The notes beneath the pieces were generated by a model. It saw only the letters and a list, made by a program, of their open reading frames with translations, was not told where the DNA came from and did not search any database. This document shows, piece after piece, positions 1 to 13,400 of a stretch of 64,000 nucleotides of DNA. The DNA is taken from contig JADNYJ010000103.1 in the NCBI GenBank assembly GCA_015501075.1, forward strand, positions 79,775 to 143,774. The letters are read 5' to 3'. The first letter of the stretch is position 1, and each line of letters opens with the position of its first letter. The DNA comes from Gymnopilus junonius (lineage: Eukaryota > Basidiomycota > Agaricomycetes > Agaricales > Galerinaceae). Both the position numbers and the translations under genes were made by a program.

Positions 1-1858
1 GTATGACTCTGTGAAAGTTCTTCTACGTGGGTGTCTAACTGTTTGATCCACTTTGGTGGGGCTTCTTTCCACTCCTGCCACCAGTCCTGTCGCTGGCAAG
101 GAACATGCGCCGTGCTGATGATTTTGATGTTTGGGTCGACGAGGAAGAGAGCAAGCACCTTCCGATGCCCTGGTCGGGTCGGGTCCCGCAGTTTGAATGG
201 TCCTACGCGGTGTTGCAAAATATTCGGGAAACTGAGCAGGCGCCCTTCGCGTGTTTCGACTCCTCCAACCTCTTGAAGTCCAGGCCCATTTTGTCGAACA
301 CCAAAAACCGCAGGCAACCAATCATGTACGTCCTGTGGGTAGCGGATATTCACTGTATCATCATCGACTAGCTGTCTAAAATAAAGAGCAGATGGAGTGA
401 CATTGTGGCAGTCATAATAGTATAGTGAAGTCGCCACGATATGCTCATTCTATGCCAATGTCAGCGTCGCTGGAAGCAACAGGCGATTCCACATACCATT
501 TGGCCTTCAACATGCCAAGTTCCTCCATTGTAGTCAGGTTTATCGGGAGTAAGCTGAATGTTCGCCAGTTTCACAATCACCTGCAATCCCTTTTTCCGAT
601 ATCCAGCCTTCAGGCTGAATGGAGGCGGCCTCTTGATTAGCTTGAATTTGCTCGAAGGTTCAGGAAGGACGACATGACGTGGTAACTCTTCCCATGAGAG
701 TTTCTTATCGATATAGTTAAATGCATTGCGGCCCCTAGGTTCTGGCGGGTCAAAACTAGAAATATTGTATTTGATTCTCTGCTGGTATTTGAATTTGGGG
801 CTTTTATACGGTGCCAGACTTTTTTCCCAGAGAGAGATAGAAGCTTTGATCACTTTTTCGATGAGGCTGTAAAGCGGGAGCTCTGTATGGGGGTGAAGGT
901 TGTTGATATAAGACGTTATCCTACGTGTGCTATTAGCGACCGACGGAAAAAAAATACGGGTAAGCTTACTTTGGATCACGACCTGTAATATCAACTTCGC
1001 AGGGCAGCCACTGAAATTTCGCGCTGTATGCATACATGGAAGGAGCAGCCGATTCTGAGCTTCCTCCTGGATCAACAGTCTGTGGGACCGGTATGATTTC
1101 TCCTTGACCACAACGTGGAATACAATCTTTCAAATCCGTCATTTCACCATTCGCCAGTATACGCGTGCGCCCATACACTAGTGGAAAGAGGGAAGGGTGA
1201 ACCAAATCCCAAACCTTTCCGCCTGAATTCGGATGCCAGTCTTTCATGTTTTCTGGGATTTTCTCTTCGAACTTCCGGACTGCTTTCTGCAGGTCTGCCT
1301 TGAGTTTGGCTGAACCGGAAAACTTGTCCCATTTAAACACGTCGCCGTTGTATACGAAGACCGGGGGAGGGATAGCTGGAAGATTCGGGACCATGCGGGC
1401 TTTGTGTACAAGTTCCTCCATGCACCAGTTGGCCATCTTCTCAGTAACATCGAGACCGGAATTCAATATCTCCTGCTTCCATCTCATTGCAAACCTCTTC
1501 TTCTTTATCTGATACCCTGAGTCAGGAAAGAGACTGAGATACAGGCAAGAGGTTGAACGTTTACTTTGATGCGCCAGTCTACTTTATCCGTGATTGCGTT
1601 CATGACTCGGAGCATGGTGAGTTCACGAAGAGTCGTCAAGGGGAGTCTGTAAGTTCATTGTGGGTATGACGTGGCACGGTTGAGTTGAAGCAGGACGTAC
1701 AAGTGTCGCCAGTCCGAAGAGCGCAGGACGCTAGGGAATGGGCGCCCCACATAATCGGGGTCTTGTTCATTGGGCTCATATGTCAAAGGCCGTCCAAATC
1801 CTGGGAGCAAAGTCTTACTTTGCGCAAGGTTGGAGAGCACACGGATACTTTTGTGCAT
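1..1858 (-). CDS. DUF4246 family protein, copy 1 (C-terminus beyond window edge)
   Basis: Five exons fit the family: 1858-1701, 1646-1565, 1508-970, 920-497 and 450 running off the left edge. All introns are GT-AG and 46-61 nt, and the frame stays open throughout. Landmarks in order are PGFGRPLTYEP near the start, LRELTMLRVMNAITDK, FVYNGDVFKWDKF, VWDLVHPSLFPLVYGRTR, NNLHPHTELPLYSLIEK, GLQVIVKLANIQLTP, GGTWHVEGQ, EHIVATSLYYYDC, and FPNILQHRVGPF with GHRKVLALFLVDPNIK. This is one of three paralogues in the window. DUF4246 is a mainly fungal family with no assigned biochemical function. The WHVEG and GHRK stretches look like a 2OG-Fe(II)-oxygenase-type beta-helix core, but that is inference. The start is the ATG just before HKSIRV, by analogy with copy 3. 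The gene diverges from ARP5. Confidence 0.88.
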
Positions 1859-2205
1859 GGACTGACGAAAGAGATGTAGGGCTAAATCAAAAGTTAAGTA
1901 GTCGCGTGGCGCGGTGTCGTGATTTTGGCATGACTCTCTCAGTTTCTGCAATTGCACGGAGCAGCGACTTGAACTTGTAGTGCAGTAATTTTAAAGAGGA
2001 TATATTGCTAAGTATACTGCGCCTACACAGAGCAGGCAGGGCTTGTAAGTGGATGCGGAAACTCTTGTGGCCCCCGTTAGTAACAGGGACAAATACCATC
2101 ATTCGAATTTCGGGAGTAATGCCTCGATTTGGATCTCATTTCGGCGCAAAGAATGTTCAAGCCAGAGTGCTAATACGCCGTCTGCCAAACATCCTGCAGT
2201 CAAAA
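1859..2205. other. Divergent intergenic region, DUF4246 copy 1 / ARP5
   Basis: This short spacer must hold both promoters. An open frame upstream of the ARP5 start runs back to a TAA at 2046-2048 but contains no ATG in the ARP5 frame, so the ATG at 2206 is preferred. No other feature was recognised. Confidence 0.5.
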
Positions 2206-5200
2206 ATGGACTCGGAATCCCCCCGGAAGCTCAGAACATCTACCGTTTACCAACAACTTACCAGCCAAGTTTACCGCCCCCTGCAGAATCATATGACATC
2301 CACAGAGACGCCCATACACCCATCGTAATAGACAACGGATCTACTAACCTCCGTTGGGGCTTTGGCACATCCTCTACTCCTTATTCTGGTCCTAACGCGG
2401 TTGCAAAGTACAAAGAACGCAGGACAAATAAGCCCCTTCTGCTCTTTGGCGAGGGCATCGACTCCGAGAGCGGTGCGAGGAGTCAAGCAAGGACTCCTTG
2501 GGAAGGAGACGTGTTGTTAAATTTTGACGCGTTGGTGAGTGGTCGATGGGCTTATATTGGTGTTTTAACACCTATGATAAATGATGAACCTGACAGTCGT
2601 GTCCTCGAGACATAGGAAAATGCATTGGACTATGCCTTCATACAACTGGGCATTGACACACCAACGGTTGATCACCCAGTGCTTATGACGGAACGATTAT
2701 GCAGTCCATTGCATTCTCGAGCCTGTATGTTGCGTTCTGCTCAAGTGTTAGCTGATTTATAAAGGAAAATTGTTGCCTATCTAGTGACCTCTGAACTCAT
2801 GTTTGAACTCTACGGGGTACCGTCCTTGACATACTGCGTCGACGGTATCATATCTTTCTACCAAAACAATCTTCCGCCACCTAGCCAGCCTTTTTCTGCG
2901 AATGGGCTAGTTATTTCCTTTAATACAGCCTCCACCTCCGTCATACCCATTCTAAGAGGCAAAGGTGTCTTGAGCCTCGCCAAGCGGTAGGAGTTGTTAG
3001 TCTACTACCTGGCATTCAGCTCAAAAAACGTTACAGTATACCTTGGGGAGCTTCACAATCGTCCGAGTACCTTCTGAAGCTGATCCAATTGAAATACCCC
3101 AACTTCCCTACACGCGTAACCACCACACAAACCAACGTCAGTTCTTCCGTTGTCACTTTCATTTCCATCTAACCCATGGCATAAATGAAGTGGATGCTAC
3201 ACAACTTCTGCGAGGTAGCGACAGATTTCCCTGCCCTTCTCCGGCGACTCCAAGACCCTCTGAACTTGCGAGCTTCTGAAGTGGTCATCCAATTTCCTTT
3301 CACGTTACCTGTGACTGAAGAAAAAACGGAAGAGGAGCTCGCTCGGATAGCGGAGAAGCGCAAAGAGCAAGGCCGAAAATTGCAAGAGATGGCCGCGAAG
3401 ACGAGAATGGAGAAGGTCTACTCTTCCTATATGGCATCTCCGCAGAGAAATAACCACTCATCTTTAGCTGCTTCAAAAAGAAAGTGACTTGCAATTACTC
3501 ACCGGCCTGAAGGAAAGCAAAGCAACTGACAATAAAAAGGAGTGGATAGTACGTAGATTATACTTTTTTTTCGTTGTACGTGTAAAGATTGACGTATCAC
3601 TCATGCCCACAGAACAAACTCTCAGCAGAAGGTCTTGACAGTGAAACTCATTTAGACGAGACAATCAAGAAACTCGAGAGCGATCTCAAGAAGGCACGAA
3701 AGAAAGAAGCAGGTGAAGCTGATGATGGTCCTGTAAGATCAATTTTGTGTGAAGATCTCTCCTCAAACTCCTAATTGAATTGTATTAGCAAGAAGAACCT
3801 TCCTTCCCTCTCCTCGATGTACCTGATGCCGATGTAAGTCTAAATTCTTCGTTCTCCATCCAAGGCGTTAAATACCACACGTCTTTAGCTTGACGAAGAC
3901 GGCCTAAAAGAGAAGAAAAAGCAAAAACTTCTCAAGGCCGGCTGGGAAGCCAGAGCACGCGCTCGCAAAGAAAAGGAACGCGAGAAAGAAGAAAGGGAAC
4001 GAGAGGAGAAAAAAGAGGAAGAGGAACGGATATGGACCTTGGTGGATGGTCTAGGAAGCTGCGGCAAGAGCAAGAGGTCAGCTTGAGACTCTACGATTGT
4101 CGAATGCTATCGACCTATCTGACCGCTTCCCTTTGGTTTGGTTTGGTTTTAGGCCCTGATGGCGAAAATCAAGGACAGAGCCCGGAGGAAAGCAGCGTTG
4201 GGTGACAGGAAAAGCGCAGCTGCGCAAGCGAGGATGAAGAGTATCGCAACATTGGCAGGTGATGATCGCGTGCCTAAGGCAAAGAAGCGCAAAGGGGGAG
4301 GAGGTATATTTCCCATCTTATTTTCTCCTTTCAAGGCTCTGTCTTACCATGGGTCTGTCCCTCTAGAGGATATGTTCGGAGCTGATGATGCAGACTGGGC
4401 TATCTATCGTAAAATTGTAGGCCAACACCGCCCTACAATTTGAACCAGGCTAAATAATACTCACTCTAGAACACGGCAGCGCCTTCCTCTGACGAAGGAA
4501 GAAGATTTCGAAAAACTGCAAATCATTGAACAGAAGCTCTTGACGCATGATCCTACATTCACGAACAACACACGCATGCATCAATAACGACTCAAAGGTC
4601 CGCGTTGATGTCGGCATTTAGGCCTGGATATGAAGAGGGCAACATTGAAGGTATGTCTTCCTTCTTTTGTTCCTCTTAATTTCAGCATTTTATTCTTTCT
4701 TTGTTCAGGTGGTACGCGAATCCATCTAAGCACCGAGCGATGGCGGGTGTGTGAGGCATATTTTTCGCCAGGCATGGCCGGTGTAGACTCTGCTGGTCTC
4801 GGAGAAGTCATACAAAACCTAATTCCTTCTTTCGTCGAGTCCAGGTCTCGACCTCAGACTCTGGATTACCCCACCGACAGGGCAGCCCTAATACAGGTAC
4901 GTACTCATCCTTGGTTCTTTTCAACGGGACTGGGAGGCCACGATTAACAATTCTTGCTTCCTAGAATATTTTCCTCACGGGCGCTGCATGTCAATTCCCG
5001 GGCCTCCAAGAACGTCTCCACACGACTTTACAGTCCCTGCTACCCCCTGGATCACCTATCAAAATTGTACGTGCTGCAGACCCGGCCCTGGATGCTTGGA
5101 AAGGCATGGCAGCATTTACTCGGACGGACGAGTTCACCAAGACGGGAGTGACTAAGGCTGAATATGAGGAATATGGCGGGGAGAGGATCAAACGGTGGTG

Positions 5201-5276
5201 GGGTGGAAATTGGAATAGCGAGATTGTGCCGTCTTCAGAGGATGATGGTGAGGATGACATGGAGATTGATGAGTAG
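2206..5276 (+). CDS. ARP5: Actin-related protein 5 (INO80 complex subunit)
   Basis: Exons: 2206-2534, 2616-2724, 2785-2986, 3037-3136, 3191-3415, 3468-3548, 3613-3732, 3789-3833, 3889-4076, 4153-4303, 4367-4416, 4470-4650, 4709-4896, 4965-5276. Arp5 hallmarks appear in order: IVIDNGSTNLRWGF (actin-fold phosphate loop), ENALDYAFIQLGI, HPVLMTERLCSPLHSR, SELMFELYGVPSLTYCVDG, KRIPWGASQSSEYLLKLIQ, HNFCEVATDFPALLR, a long charged Arp5-specific insert (KAGWEARARARKEKE), RIHLSTERWRVCEAYFSP, then TKAEYEEYGGERIKRWWGGNW at the C-terminus. Arp5 with Ies6 drives nucleosome sliding by INO80. The frame breaks at four points, each by one base: the C-run 2219-2224 (-1), 4028-4029 (-1), 4497-4498 (+1) and 4567-4568 (-1). 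Downstream exons remain perfectly conserved, so I read these as sequence errors. The start depends on the first repair. The gene is convergent with SEC4. Confidence 0.9.
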
Positions 5277-5721
5277 GTCTTGTAGTGTCAGTGCCTGTAG
5301 ATGTTCCACTGTTTTCTTTCTTTTTTAGTTGTGTTTTCTTGTCGTCGATGTACGTTGTAAAGATGCAAATGTATTACAATCTGATAGAGGCCTAGGTTGA
5401 GTAGTATGAACTCACTAACAAGATCGGAGGGGGAATCAATCATATGTATGTATGCCACAGAGGAGAGGAATGCAACATCGTACAGACAGATAGAGGGCGG
5501 ATGAAAGTGGGGAGGAATGTCGGGTAAGCACCACAGGAGGCTTGACAAGTGCCATTCCAAACAGCGCTTGTATAGCAGGTAGCATATTTCCAAAAAAGAA
5601 AACCAATGATACAACAACAGCAGCGGCAGCAACGTCTACATCAACAGGCTGGAGCGAGGAAAAGGCAGAAAATAATTAGGGGTAGAGGTCCAGACCCAGT
5701 CTTGCTGTAAAGAAATGTGAT
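5277..5721. other. Convergent 3' region between ARP5 and SEC4
   Basis: This holds the 3' UTRs of two convergent genes. A 114-codon hydrophobic open frame on the minus strand (5632-5288) lacks any recognisable motif and is probably chance. Nothing else was seen. Confidence 0.5.
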
Positions 5722-6651
5722 TTATGAACAGCAGCCAGGAGTTGACTGTGCCGCAGGTTGATTGACTTTCACCGAGTCGGGAGCTTGACCTCCTGCTGCT
5801 GCGCTGTCTGCTTGAGAGTCGATTAGACGTGTCTTGATGTCCCTGGCACCACATAGAATCAAGTTAGCCAAGCGTCAGGAACGTAGGGAAGAAGGGAGCG
5901 CCGACCTTGCTAGGGTGAAGAAAGCCTCTTCGACACCTTCATTAATCTTCGCAGAGGTCTCCATGAACTTGATACCCAGCTCATTAGCCAGCTCTCGGCC
6001 TTGCTCCTCTGTGACTGCGCGCTTATCTGTCCAGTCCGACTTGTTGCCGATGAGGATCTTGTTCACGCCCTCCGAAGCATGTTGCTCGATGTTTGCATGC
6101 CATGTCCGGATGTCTATAATTGCAGCAGTTAAGACAGGGGAACTTGCTATTGTGGAGGTGTACTGACTGTTGAAAGAGCGCTCATCGGTGACGTCGTACA
6201 CCAACAGGATGCCCATGGCTCCACGGTAATATGCCGTTGTGATGGTCCTAAACCGCTCCTGGCCTGCTGTATCCCACTGTCGGTGCCTGTAAGCAACTAT
6301 ATGGCTGCATGAAGTTGCAAATGACGCACAATCTGCAGCTTAATTCGTTTGCCATCTAATTCAATAGTCCTGATCTTGAAGTCAATCCCAATCGTGGTAA
6401 TGAACGAGGGAGTCCAGGCGTCGTCACAGAAACGCAGCAAGAGGCATGACTTGCCAACACCTACAGGAAAACGAACGGCGCATCAGCACTACCAGTCGCA
6501 TTTCAAAGTCATTAACCTACCGGAGTCTCCGATGAGCAAAAGCTGTGCAATAGAAGAAAGAGGGTAATGTCAGGAAACGAGAGATGGAACATATATCTGG
6601 CGTAATAAATTGGCTTGCCTTGATCAAGAAGTCGTAGTGAGGAGGCGGCAT
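5722..6651 (-). CDS. SEC4: Rab8/Sec4-type small GTPase of exocytosis
   Basis: Six exons (6651-6619, 6542-6521, 6460-6330, 6276-6168, 6113-5906, 5842-5722) give an uninterrupted 207-residue protein, the normal Rab length. It starts [11 protein letters not shown], typical of Sec4/Rab8. Motifs in order: P-loop LLIGDSGVGKS, switch [17 protein letters not shown], switch [22 protein letters not shown], guanine-specificity GNKSDW, and METSAKIN. The C-terminus PGCCS provides the double cysteine for geranylgeranylation. Sec4/Rab8 on secretory vesicles recruits the exocyst for polarised secretion. The first intron starts with GC (AAG|GCAAGC) instead of GT; no GT fits there. The five-residue P-loop exon of 22 nt is very short. 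The gene is convergent with ARP5. Confidence 0.96.
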
Positions 6652-7430
6652 TATGGGAGAAAGATTGACGAATTAGCGTAAAGACTTGATTGAATAGACC
6701 GGAGGATACGGAGGGGACGAGGAGAAGAGGATGGAGAGCGATTATGAGCCCGTTTCTGTCAGTGTCACTCTCTCCTGAGCACCTCCGGCACGTGCTGACG
6801 CGAGCCTCATCACATCAACCTGTCAGAGTCGTGCCTTCATACTCCCACTAAGGTATTCTTCTTCGTCGAAATTCAAAATTACAACTTTCACTGATTGTTT
6901 CTGACCTTAAACAAAGCTTTCGCACACATGTTTTCGTAGCAACTGGTCCGTGTTCTGTCTCCCTTCAGTCACATTTTCTGGTTCCAGCATTGCCATAGAA
7001 CACGATGCCTTCCTGGGCTGTGATGGCCAGATTGAAGCTATTTTGAACACCAAGGATTACATACATGGCCGGGTGACCATTCAGAAGCCCATGAATCTGT
7101 GATAAGCTCAAATATCAGGCTTTCTTTACAATCGTTCTGGGAAATGTTTCAATGGAGACTCGAACATGCCTCGGTATCGTGATTGTGGCATTTACGCGAC
7201 CTCCTGCGTGCCCACAATCTGTTTTCTCGGGGCATGCTTGCTTCAGCTGGAGCCCTCTCTCAGTCACGAGTTCATCAGCCTGCACTTACTATCCAAAACA
7301 GAAAAATAGGCGCCCAAACTTTAATGACATGTGATGGTATTCTTCTCCCGCAGCAGCTTCTTCTGAGGGCTGGGTTATAAGAAAGCTATCTGTAGGGACA
7401 TGGGCTTCCCACGCGACCTTGCCCCCCACC
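6652..7430. other. Divergent promoter region, SEC4 / TRANK1-like gene
   Basis: There is no gene here. Short open frames at 7152-7380 have no recognisable features. The region should contain the promoters of both flanking genes; no confident TATA box was seen. Confidence 0.5.
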
Positions 7431-10400
7431 ATGTCTCGCAAGGTCTCTTACAGAGCAGGATTGTTTGATTCCAAAAACCTTCTTACACTTGACAGTATTT
7501 CCGATGCTCTTTTCGAGTTTTCTGGTGTCATCAGCTCGTCCAACTGTATTCAAGCCCTTGAAGAGCTCATGGAAGAGAGCAATATCGTTGAACTTATTTT
7601 GTCATGTGGGGATTCTGTACTGTCCTTACTTTTCATGTCTCTAACCGTACCTTGCAGGCATGAACGATGAGATTCTTTTGCAGAAATGGATCCTTGAACA
7701 ATTTCCGTCTGACCCCAAGTTGTTTGAGACTTCTTTTTCCTGCAAGTTGTTATGCAAGCTCTCGAAGTTCTTTTTATTTCAGTCGTCTGCAGACGACAGA
7801 GACATTTTTCAACGATATCATCAGACTGTCGGACTCGCAGCTGAGACCTTGCAGTCGCTTTCTGCCATGACATTCTTGGAAGGTACCCCCGGAGTTAGTT
7901 CGAACCGCCCCGGGGCATCCAAGAAACTCATGGCAAAAAGTAGTCAACGAGAGAAGAAGCAGGCAGCAAAAGCAGCTCGCAGATCATCCATTAACAAGGA
8001 GCCATTTGAAATTGTTGAAGTCCCAATTCCTCGAACATATTCTGAACTCTCAATGACCACTACTTCTTTTATAAACCGTCTCAAAGACATTCTTGAGGTA
8101 AGATTTCCCTTTTATTGTTTGACTTGACGTTAACAAAGATCAGTATTATTTGCGCAGAATAAGGAGCCCTGAAATATCTGCTATAATTCAAGAAAGCTTT
8201 CTGCAGCCAGCAGAACTGGAGTCTGTGTCCGGACCAGTTCTGTCTGCAGAAATCTCCCCCCCTGAAACCCCTGTAACCATGGATGTGCCAGACTTATTCC
8301 CCTTCGTTCAGCCGATGAAGTCGTGTGTAATTTTCCTGACCAGATATTGATTGCGTCTTACGTATTTCTTTCTTAGCGCTGTCTACTTCGATTCTCCCCA
8401 GGGCTTTGGTGAATGGCGCATCCTTGTGTCCACACGGGCTGATAAGAATCTCAGAGAACATCATAAGAAGTCCAGGGGCACCTTCGAAATCATCGTGAAC
8501 AAAATCAAGTTCGTTGTTTCACTCGGTATGAACACTCATATTCATAATTTCTTTGCAGAGATCTTTCGCGAGGACACTTTTCACCAGACAATCATAAACG
8601 GTTAAGTGGACCGAACACAGAGATACCGATATTTGAGGCGAAGATGACCTCAGATCTTCGTCTTATCGTATGTCATATGGACTCGTATTGTTTGTCGTCC
8701 TGACATCTGCTCTAGTATCAAGTTGACTGCGTAGCAGATTATGATACTACTGTTGGTTTTATGCTTATTGATGACTTGAGTAACAAAACTGACACTTATT
8801 CTGATCCTTGCAGGACGAGACTCAGAGTCAGTTGCATATTTGGCTCCCTTTGTTTGACACTCATACTTTTCCAGTCCTGAGGATTTTCGGCATCTACACC
8901 CATAAACAGATGCGCACGGGTCTGTGGGACTCTGTTGCAGCGCAGCTAAGCACGAGAGGGTCAGAGTACAGGAAGAAGTAGGGCAAAGCCCTGCAACATA
9001 GTGTCGACTTTCTGCTTACGATACTCTATTTCCAGGTGCTTACGACGTGTCCTGGTAGATGGGGATGTCTATCGCCCTGCTCATTTCAGCAGTGGCTCTG
9101 TCATAGTCGAAAACGAAGCAGAAGAAGAACCTTCTCGTGTTGTCCAGAGTATGCCCATTGATCATGACAATCAGGTAAGCCTCCTCGAGTATACCTGTCA
9201 AAAGAGTAGTGACATTAAGAATAAACAGATTCACAGGCTCCTGACGTGCGTATTCCCTTTCTGTCAAATTGATAAATTAATCAGAAAGATCTTCATTCTC
9301 ATTAAATAGCCTCGAGAAATATGTTACTATATCACAGGTTCATTCCTTTCCTTCTTTTGTAATTCATATTTTGAAATATCAATTAACAGGAATTACTTGA
9401 TAGTAAGTTTCAAAGATGGATAAAGGACGATACAACGTTTTCATATTCGAAATCTGCACAGGCATCGAGGCTGACCGCGATGTCACTTTCCCTTTTGAAG
9501 TTTCGTAAGTCAACGGTATCGATATGGATAGGTCTTACTAAATTTTGAATATGGCGACAGAGTACATGAACGGACGATTATTCAACATCCCCTCTCCTGC
9601 TATGTGTTGGGTAGAAGTGGGACTGGGTATGTGGTATTACATCGAATATTGAATATTTCCACTCATGACAAACATTAAGCAAAACGACTACCATGCTTTT
9701 CAAGATGCTGTTCATTGAGAGAGCTTATCGAATAGCTGGCGAAAACGCGACAAGGCCGAGACAAATTTTCGTTACGCAGTCGCGAGTACTCGCAAGCAAA
9801 GTCAAGGAATTGTTTGAAACCTATCTAGCATCACTTACCACAGCGTCAACTAACATTGCAGTCGAGATGAGGCGCAAGAAAGCTGATACAGATGAATATG
9901 ATTTTTTGAGGAATGACGCGGACTTCGCAGACTTGGAAAATAACCTACCACCTAAATTCGGCGAGCTGGAGGACAAACATTTTCCTATCTTCATTACTAT
10001 CGACCATGTGTGTTACTATTTCAATTGCACTTGGCTGAAGATACTACTGACCATTTGGAATGCAATAGCTCTATGCCATGATTGAGGCGGAATTGGGTGA
10101 GCCACCGAAAGATCACCAGGTTACTCCTTTTAGGGCAGTAAAGGGCAAACTTGTCACCTTCGATAGGTTTTTAAGCGAATATTGGCCATATTTCAATCAG
10201 ACATTGAAAAAGAGACTTCGTGAGTTTAAGTATTTCCTATTTATCTTTGATCTGATGTCGAGCCTCCTAGATCCTTCTTTGATCTTTAATGAAATCATGG
10301 GTAAGGTTCTTTCATGACACTCTCAAACGACACCCAATTCATTTCTTGGCCATGCAGGTGTCATACTTGGCTCCAAAGGATCACTCACTTCGTCTGAAGG

Positions 10401-13400
10401 GCACTTAGATCGGGCAACGTATGAGAAGCTTTCATCCAGAACACAGCCTACTTTTGCCAACCATCGCTCAGCGGTCTATGATATTTTTGAATCTTATCAG
10501 CGAATGAAACATGAGCTACGTGATTTTGATGCCCCAGACAGGTCAGTCAATGCGTCGTCTTTAGATCAGTGGATTCAAAAACTTGTTGCAGAACGCGTAA
10601 CATTCTTCAAGCACTCAAGCAGCAGCCTCTACCTGGCCAAATGTTTGACCAATTGTAAGTTCAGCTCTGCAATTGTTGAGGCTCTCAAAGCAACTGTGAC
10701 TTTATTAGATATGTCGACGAAACACAAGATAATTTGCTCATTGATGCTGTGGGTTAGTATGGATCTTACTTTCGATATTCCATGTACTTAAATCATTGAC
10801 GTATACCAGTGCTGCGTATGCTTTGCCGGAATGCGGATGGCCTATTCTGGGCAGGCGATACCGCACAGACCATCTCTAACGGGAGTTCTTTTCGATTCAA
10901 CGACTTGAAAAGAGTCATGTTTCAAATTGAAGTGAGCCGCGTCCCAACTATTTCCTGAATATGTGTGATTACCCACAGTTACAGGCCCATGTACCTAAGT
11001 CAACGGACTCGGAACCTATGAAACGGAACAGGTCGAAGGAACCAAAGATGTTTCATCTAGCCGTCAACTACCGTTCGCATGCTGGAATTGTCAATTGTGC
11101 ACATTCTGTCATAGACCTGATTCAACAGTACTGGCCATATAGTATTGATATCTTACCACGAGAACTGGGCGCCGTGGTTGGAGCCATACCGATCTTCTAC
11201 CGAGATATTTACCCTGAATTTATCCGGGATGTAAGTCTAATAGTCGCATTAGTTACAACGTCTGTCATGACAAGGTATGACCACAGGGCCATTTTCTATC
11301 TCGAGATAGGAACAGGTATATTTGGTCTTGGATTACTCAGGCAAATCTTTGCTCACCTTAGTTTAGGAGGGAAAAGATCGAATTAGGTGCAGATCAATGT
11401 CAGTCGCTCTGATTCTGATGCAATATCTGTCACCTGAGCCTGCTCGCAATTTTAGGTATCCTTGTTCGTGATGACGCCGCCAAGAAGCGACTGCTCGAGG
11501 AAATCGGTAAAGTTGGACTCGTCCTGTAAGATCTGCTCCCCGTGATAGTACTATGTTAATACTCACTTCTTTGTAGTACTCTTTACGACAGCAAAGGTCT
11601 GGAATTCAATGATGTACTTGTCCTCATTCCCTTCCCCCTGTCGGCTTCATCTCACTTTACAACACCAGGTCTTCCTGTATAATTTTTTCCATGACTCCAT
11701 TGTTGATGCCTCTCAATGGAGGTTGGTACTCAATGGTATCTTGGAAGAAACTTCCCAATCACCTCAAGCCGTTCCGAAGTTCGATCCAACACGGCATGCT
11801 GCAATCTGCTCTGAGGTACTGCCTCTCCATAGTTTTTTGCAAAACCTAGATGTAGAACTCATTCTTTCACCTTTCTCCAGCTTAAGTTTCTTTACGTGGC
11901 TATTACTCGCGCTCGAAACAACTTGCGTATTGCAGATGAATCGTTGAAGGGCGAATCGATGAGGGTCCGTCAACGCTGACGATCTAGGATCATTCTACTA
12001 AGCTAACCATTTACTTTGCAAAGGCCCTCTGGGAGAGTCGTGGCGAGATTCAAAGTTGTTACCCAGTTGATGACCTATCTGACTTTGCCGTGCCATCCAG
12101 TAGAGATGACTGGGAAAAAAGGGCAGCTGAGTTTTTCAGGCATGAAAAGTACGCTCTAGCGAGAGACAGCTACGAAAAGGCCTGCAAGCCAAAAGCAGCT
12201 GCCATCTCTCATGCCTTCTATTTACGTCAAGTTGCCATCAGAACGCCAGCCAGACAGAAAGATGGAGTCAATCAACGTACCAAAGCTTTTCGTGCAGCTG
12301 CCGAAGCATTTTCCTTGTGTGCATGTGAAGCCCAAGACGTCCAGGCCAAAAAAGGATATTACAGACTGTCTGCAAAATGTTCTGAACAAGCCAGTGACTC
12401 GGCCTCTGACCTTTCGTTAGCGGCGAAAAGGTACCGGCTAGCCGAAGATTTCTTCGACGCTGCAAAACTCTTCCGCCGGTGTGGACACTTTGAAGATCTT
12501 CACGATATTCTCATCAACCACAGAGACAAGATCGCAGGCGCTGACACAGATGTTTTGGACGCACTTCAAGGCGTAGCTCGTCTGTACTTTGTCTCGAAGA
12601 AAGATTACTCGTAAGTGCATTACAGCCCTGCTTTGTGCTCTTCATTGACATTCCATTCCCTACCTTACAGGAAAACACATCAACTTTTTTCGACATTCGA
12701 AGAGGAGATTGAATTTCTGGAAGATTGCGATTTCGATCTGGCGCAATTAGATCTACTTCTTCTTCACGGAAGGAAGTCAGAGGCCGCGGGTGTTCACTTG
12801 GCTGAAGGACGAATAATAGAGGCAATCGACCTATTCATTGATGACGGCAATGCCGAAAAGGCCAAAGAATGCATTTTTCAAGGTCTGTGGGAGCGATTAT
12901 CATTCGGGTTTTTTAAATCTCCAGACACGGAGATAAATTGGCAGCAAATTGGAGAACTCCTCGATCGTTTTGATTCCCTTGATCAATCTTTAATGCCCGA
13001 ATTTGATCTTCTCGAGGTATGTGAGATCGACTTGTCCAGCTGATTCCGCAACTCACGCTGCTAGCTTGAAATGTTTCGAACCATATTTTCGAGAGAATTC
13101 AATAAACTTTCTCATTTGGCCGACAAATTCCTTGTTGCTGGAAAACTGAATGCCGCCCTCCTCTGCCTGGATTATCAATTCGCAGACACACCTGAGTTTA
13201 CAGGTTTAGATATGCTGCAACTTCTGCAGATTCTGAAACAATTCTGGCGTTACATCTGTATCTTGCAAGATCTTGCCTTCCAAGTCGATCCTACTGTTGA
13301 GAAAGGCACCTGGGCGCTCATTGGAATTAAACAGCAAGACGACGATTTTCTGGTACCTCCTAACAGTTTGATTCATCGCCATATCTTGCGTCTGGAAACA

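Noticed and set aside
2005..2205. ARP5 start upstream at 2049 in the long open frame
   Set aside because: Codon 2049 is GTG, preceded directly by an in-frame TAA; the ATG at 2206 gives a family-like N-terminus if one C is restored to the C-run at 2219-2224.
4020..4580. Programmed frameshifting or pseudogenisation of ARP5
   Set aside because: Shifts are in both directions, lie at ordinary short runs, and similar ones hit RPB1 and VPS35; sequence error is simpler.
5288..5632. 114-codon minus-strand hydrophobic frame, at first glance like a membrane protein
   Set aside because: It lies in the shared 3' region of ARP5 and SEC4, has no motif or splice partners, and looks like chance translation of a T-rich 3' UTR.
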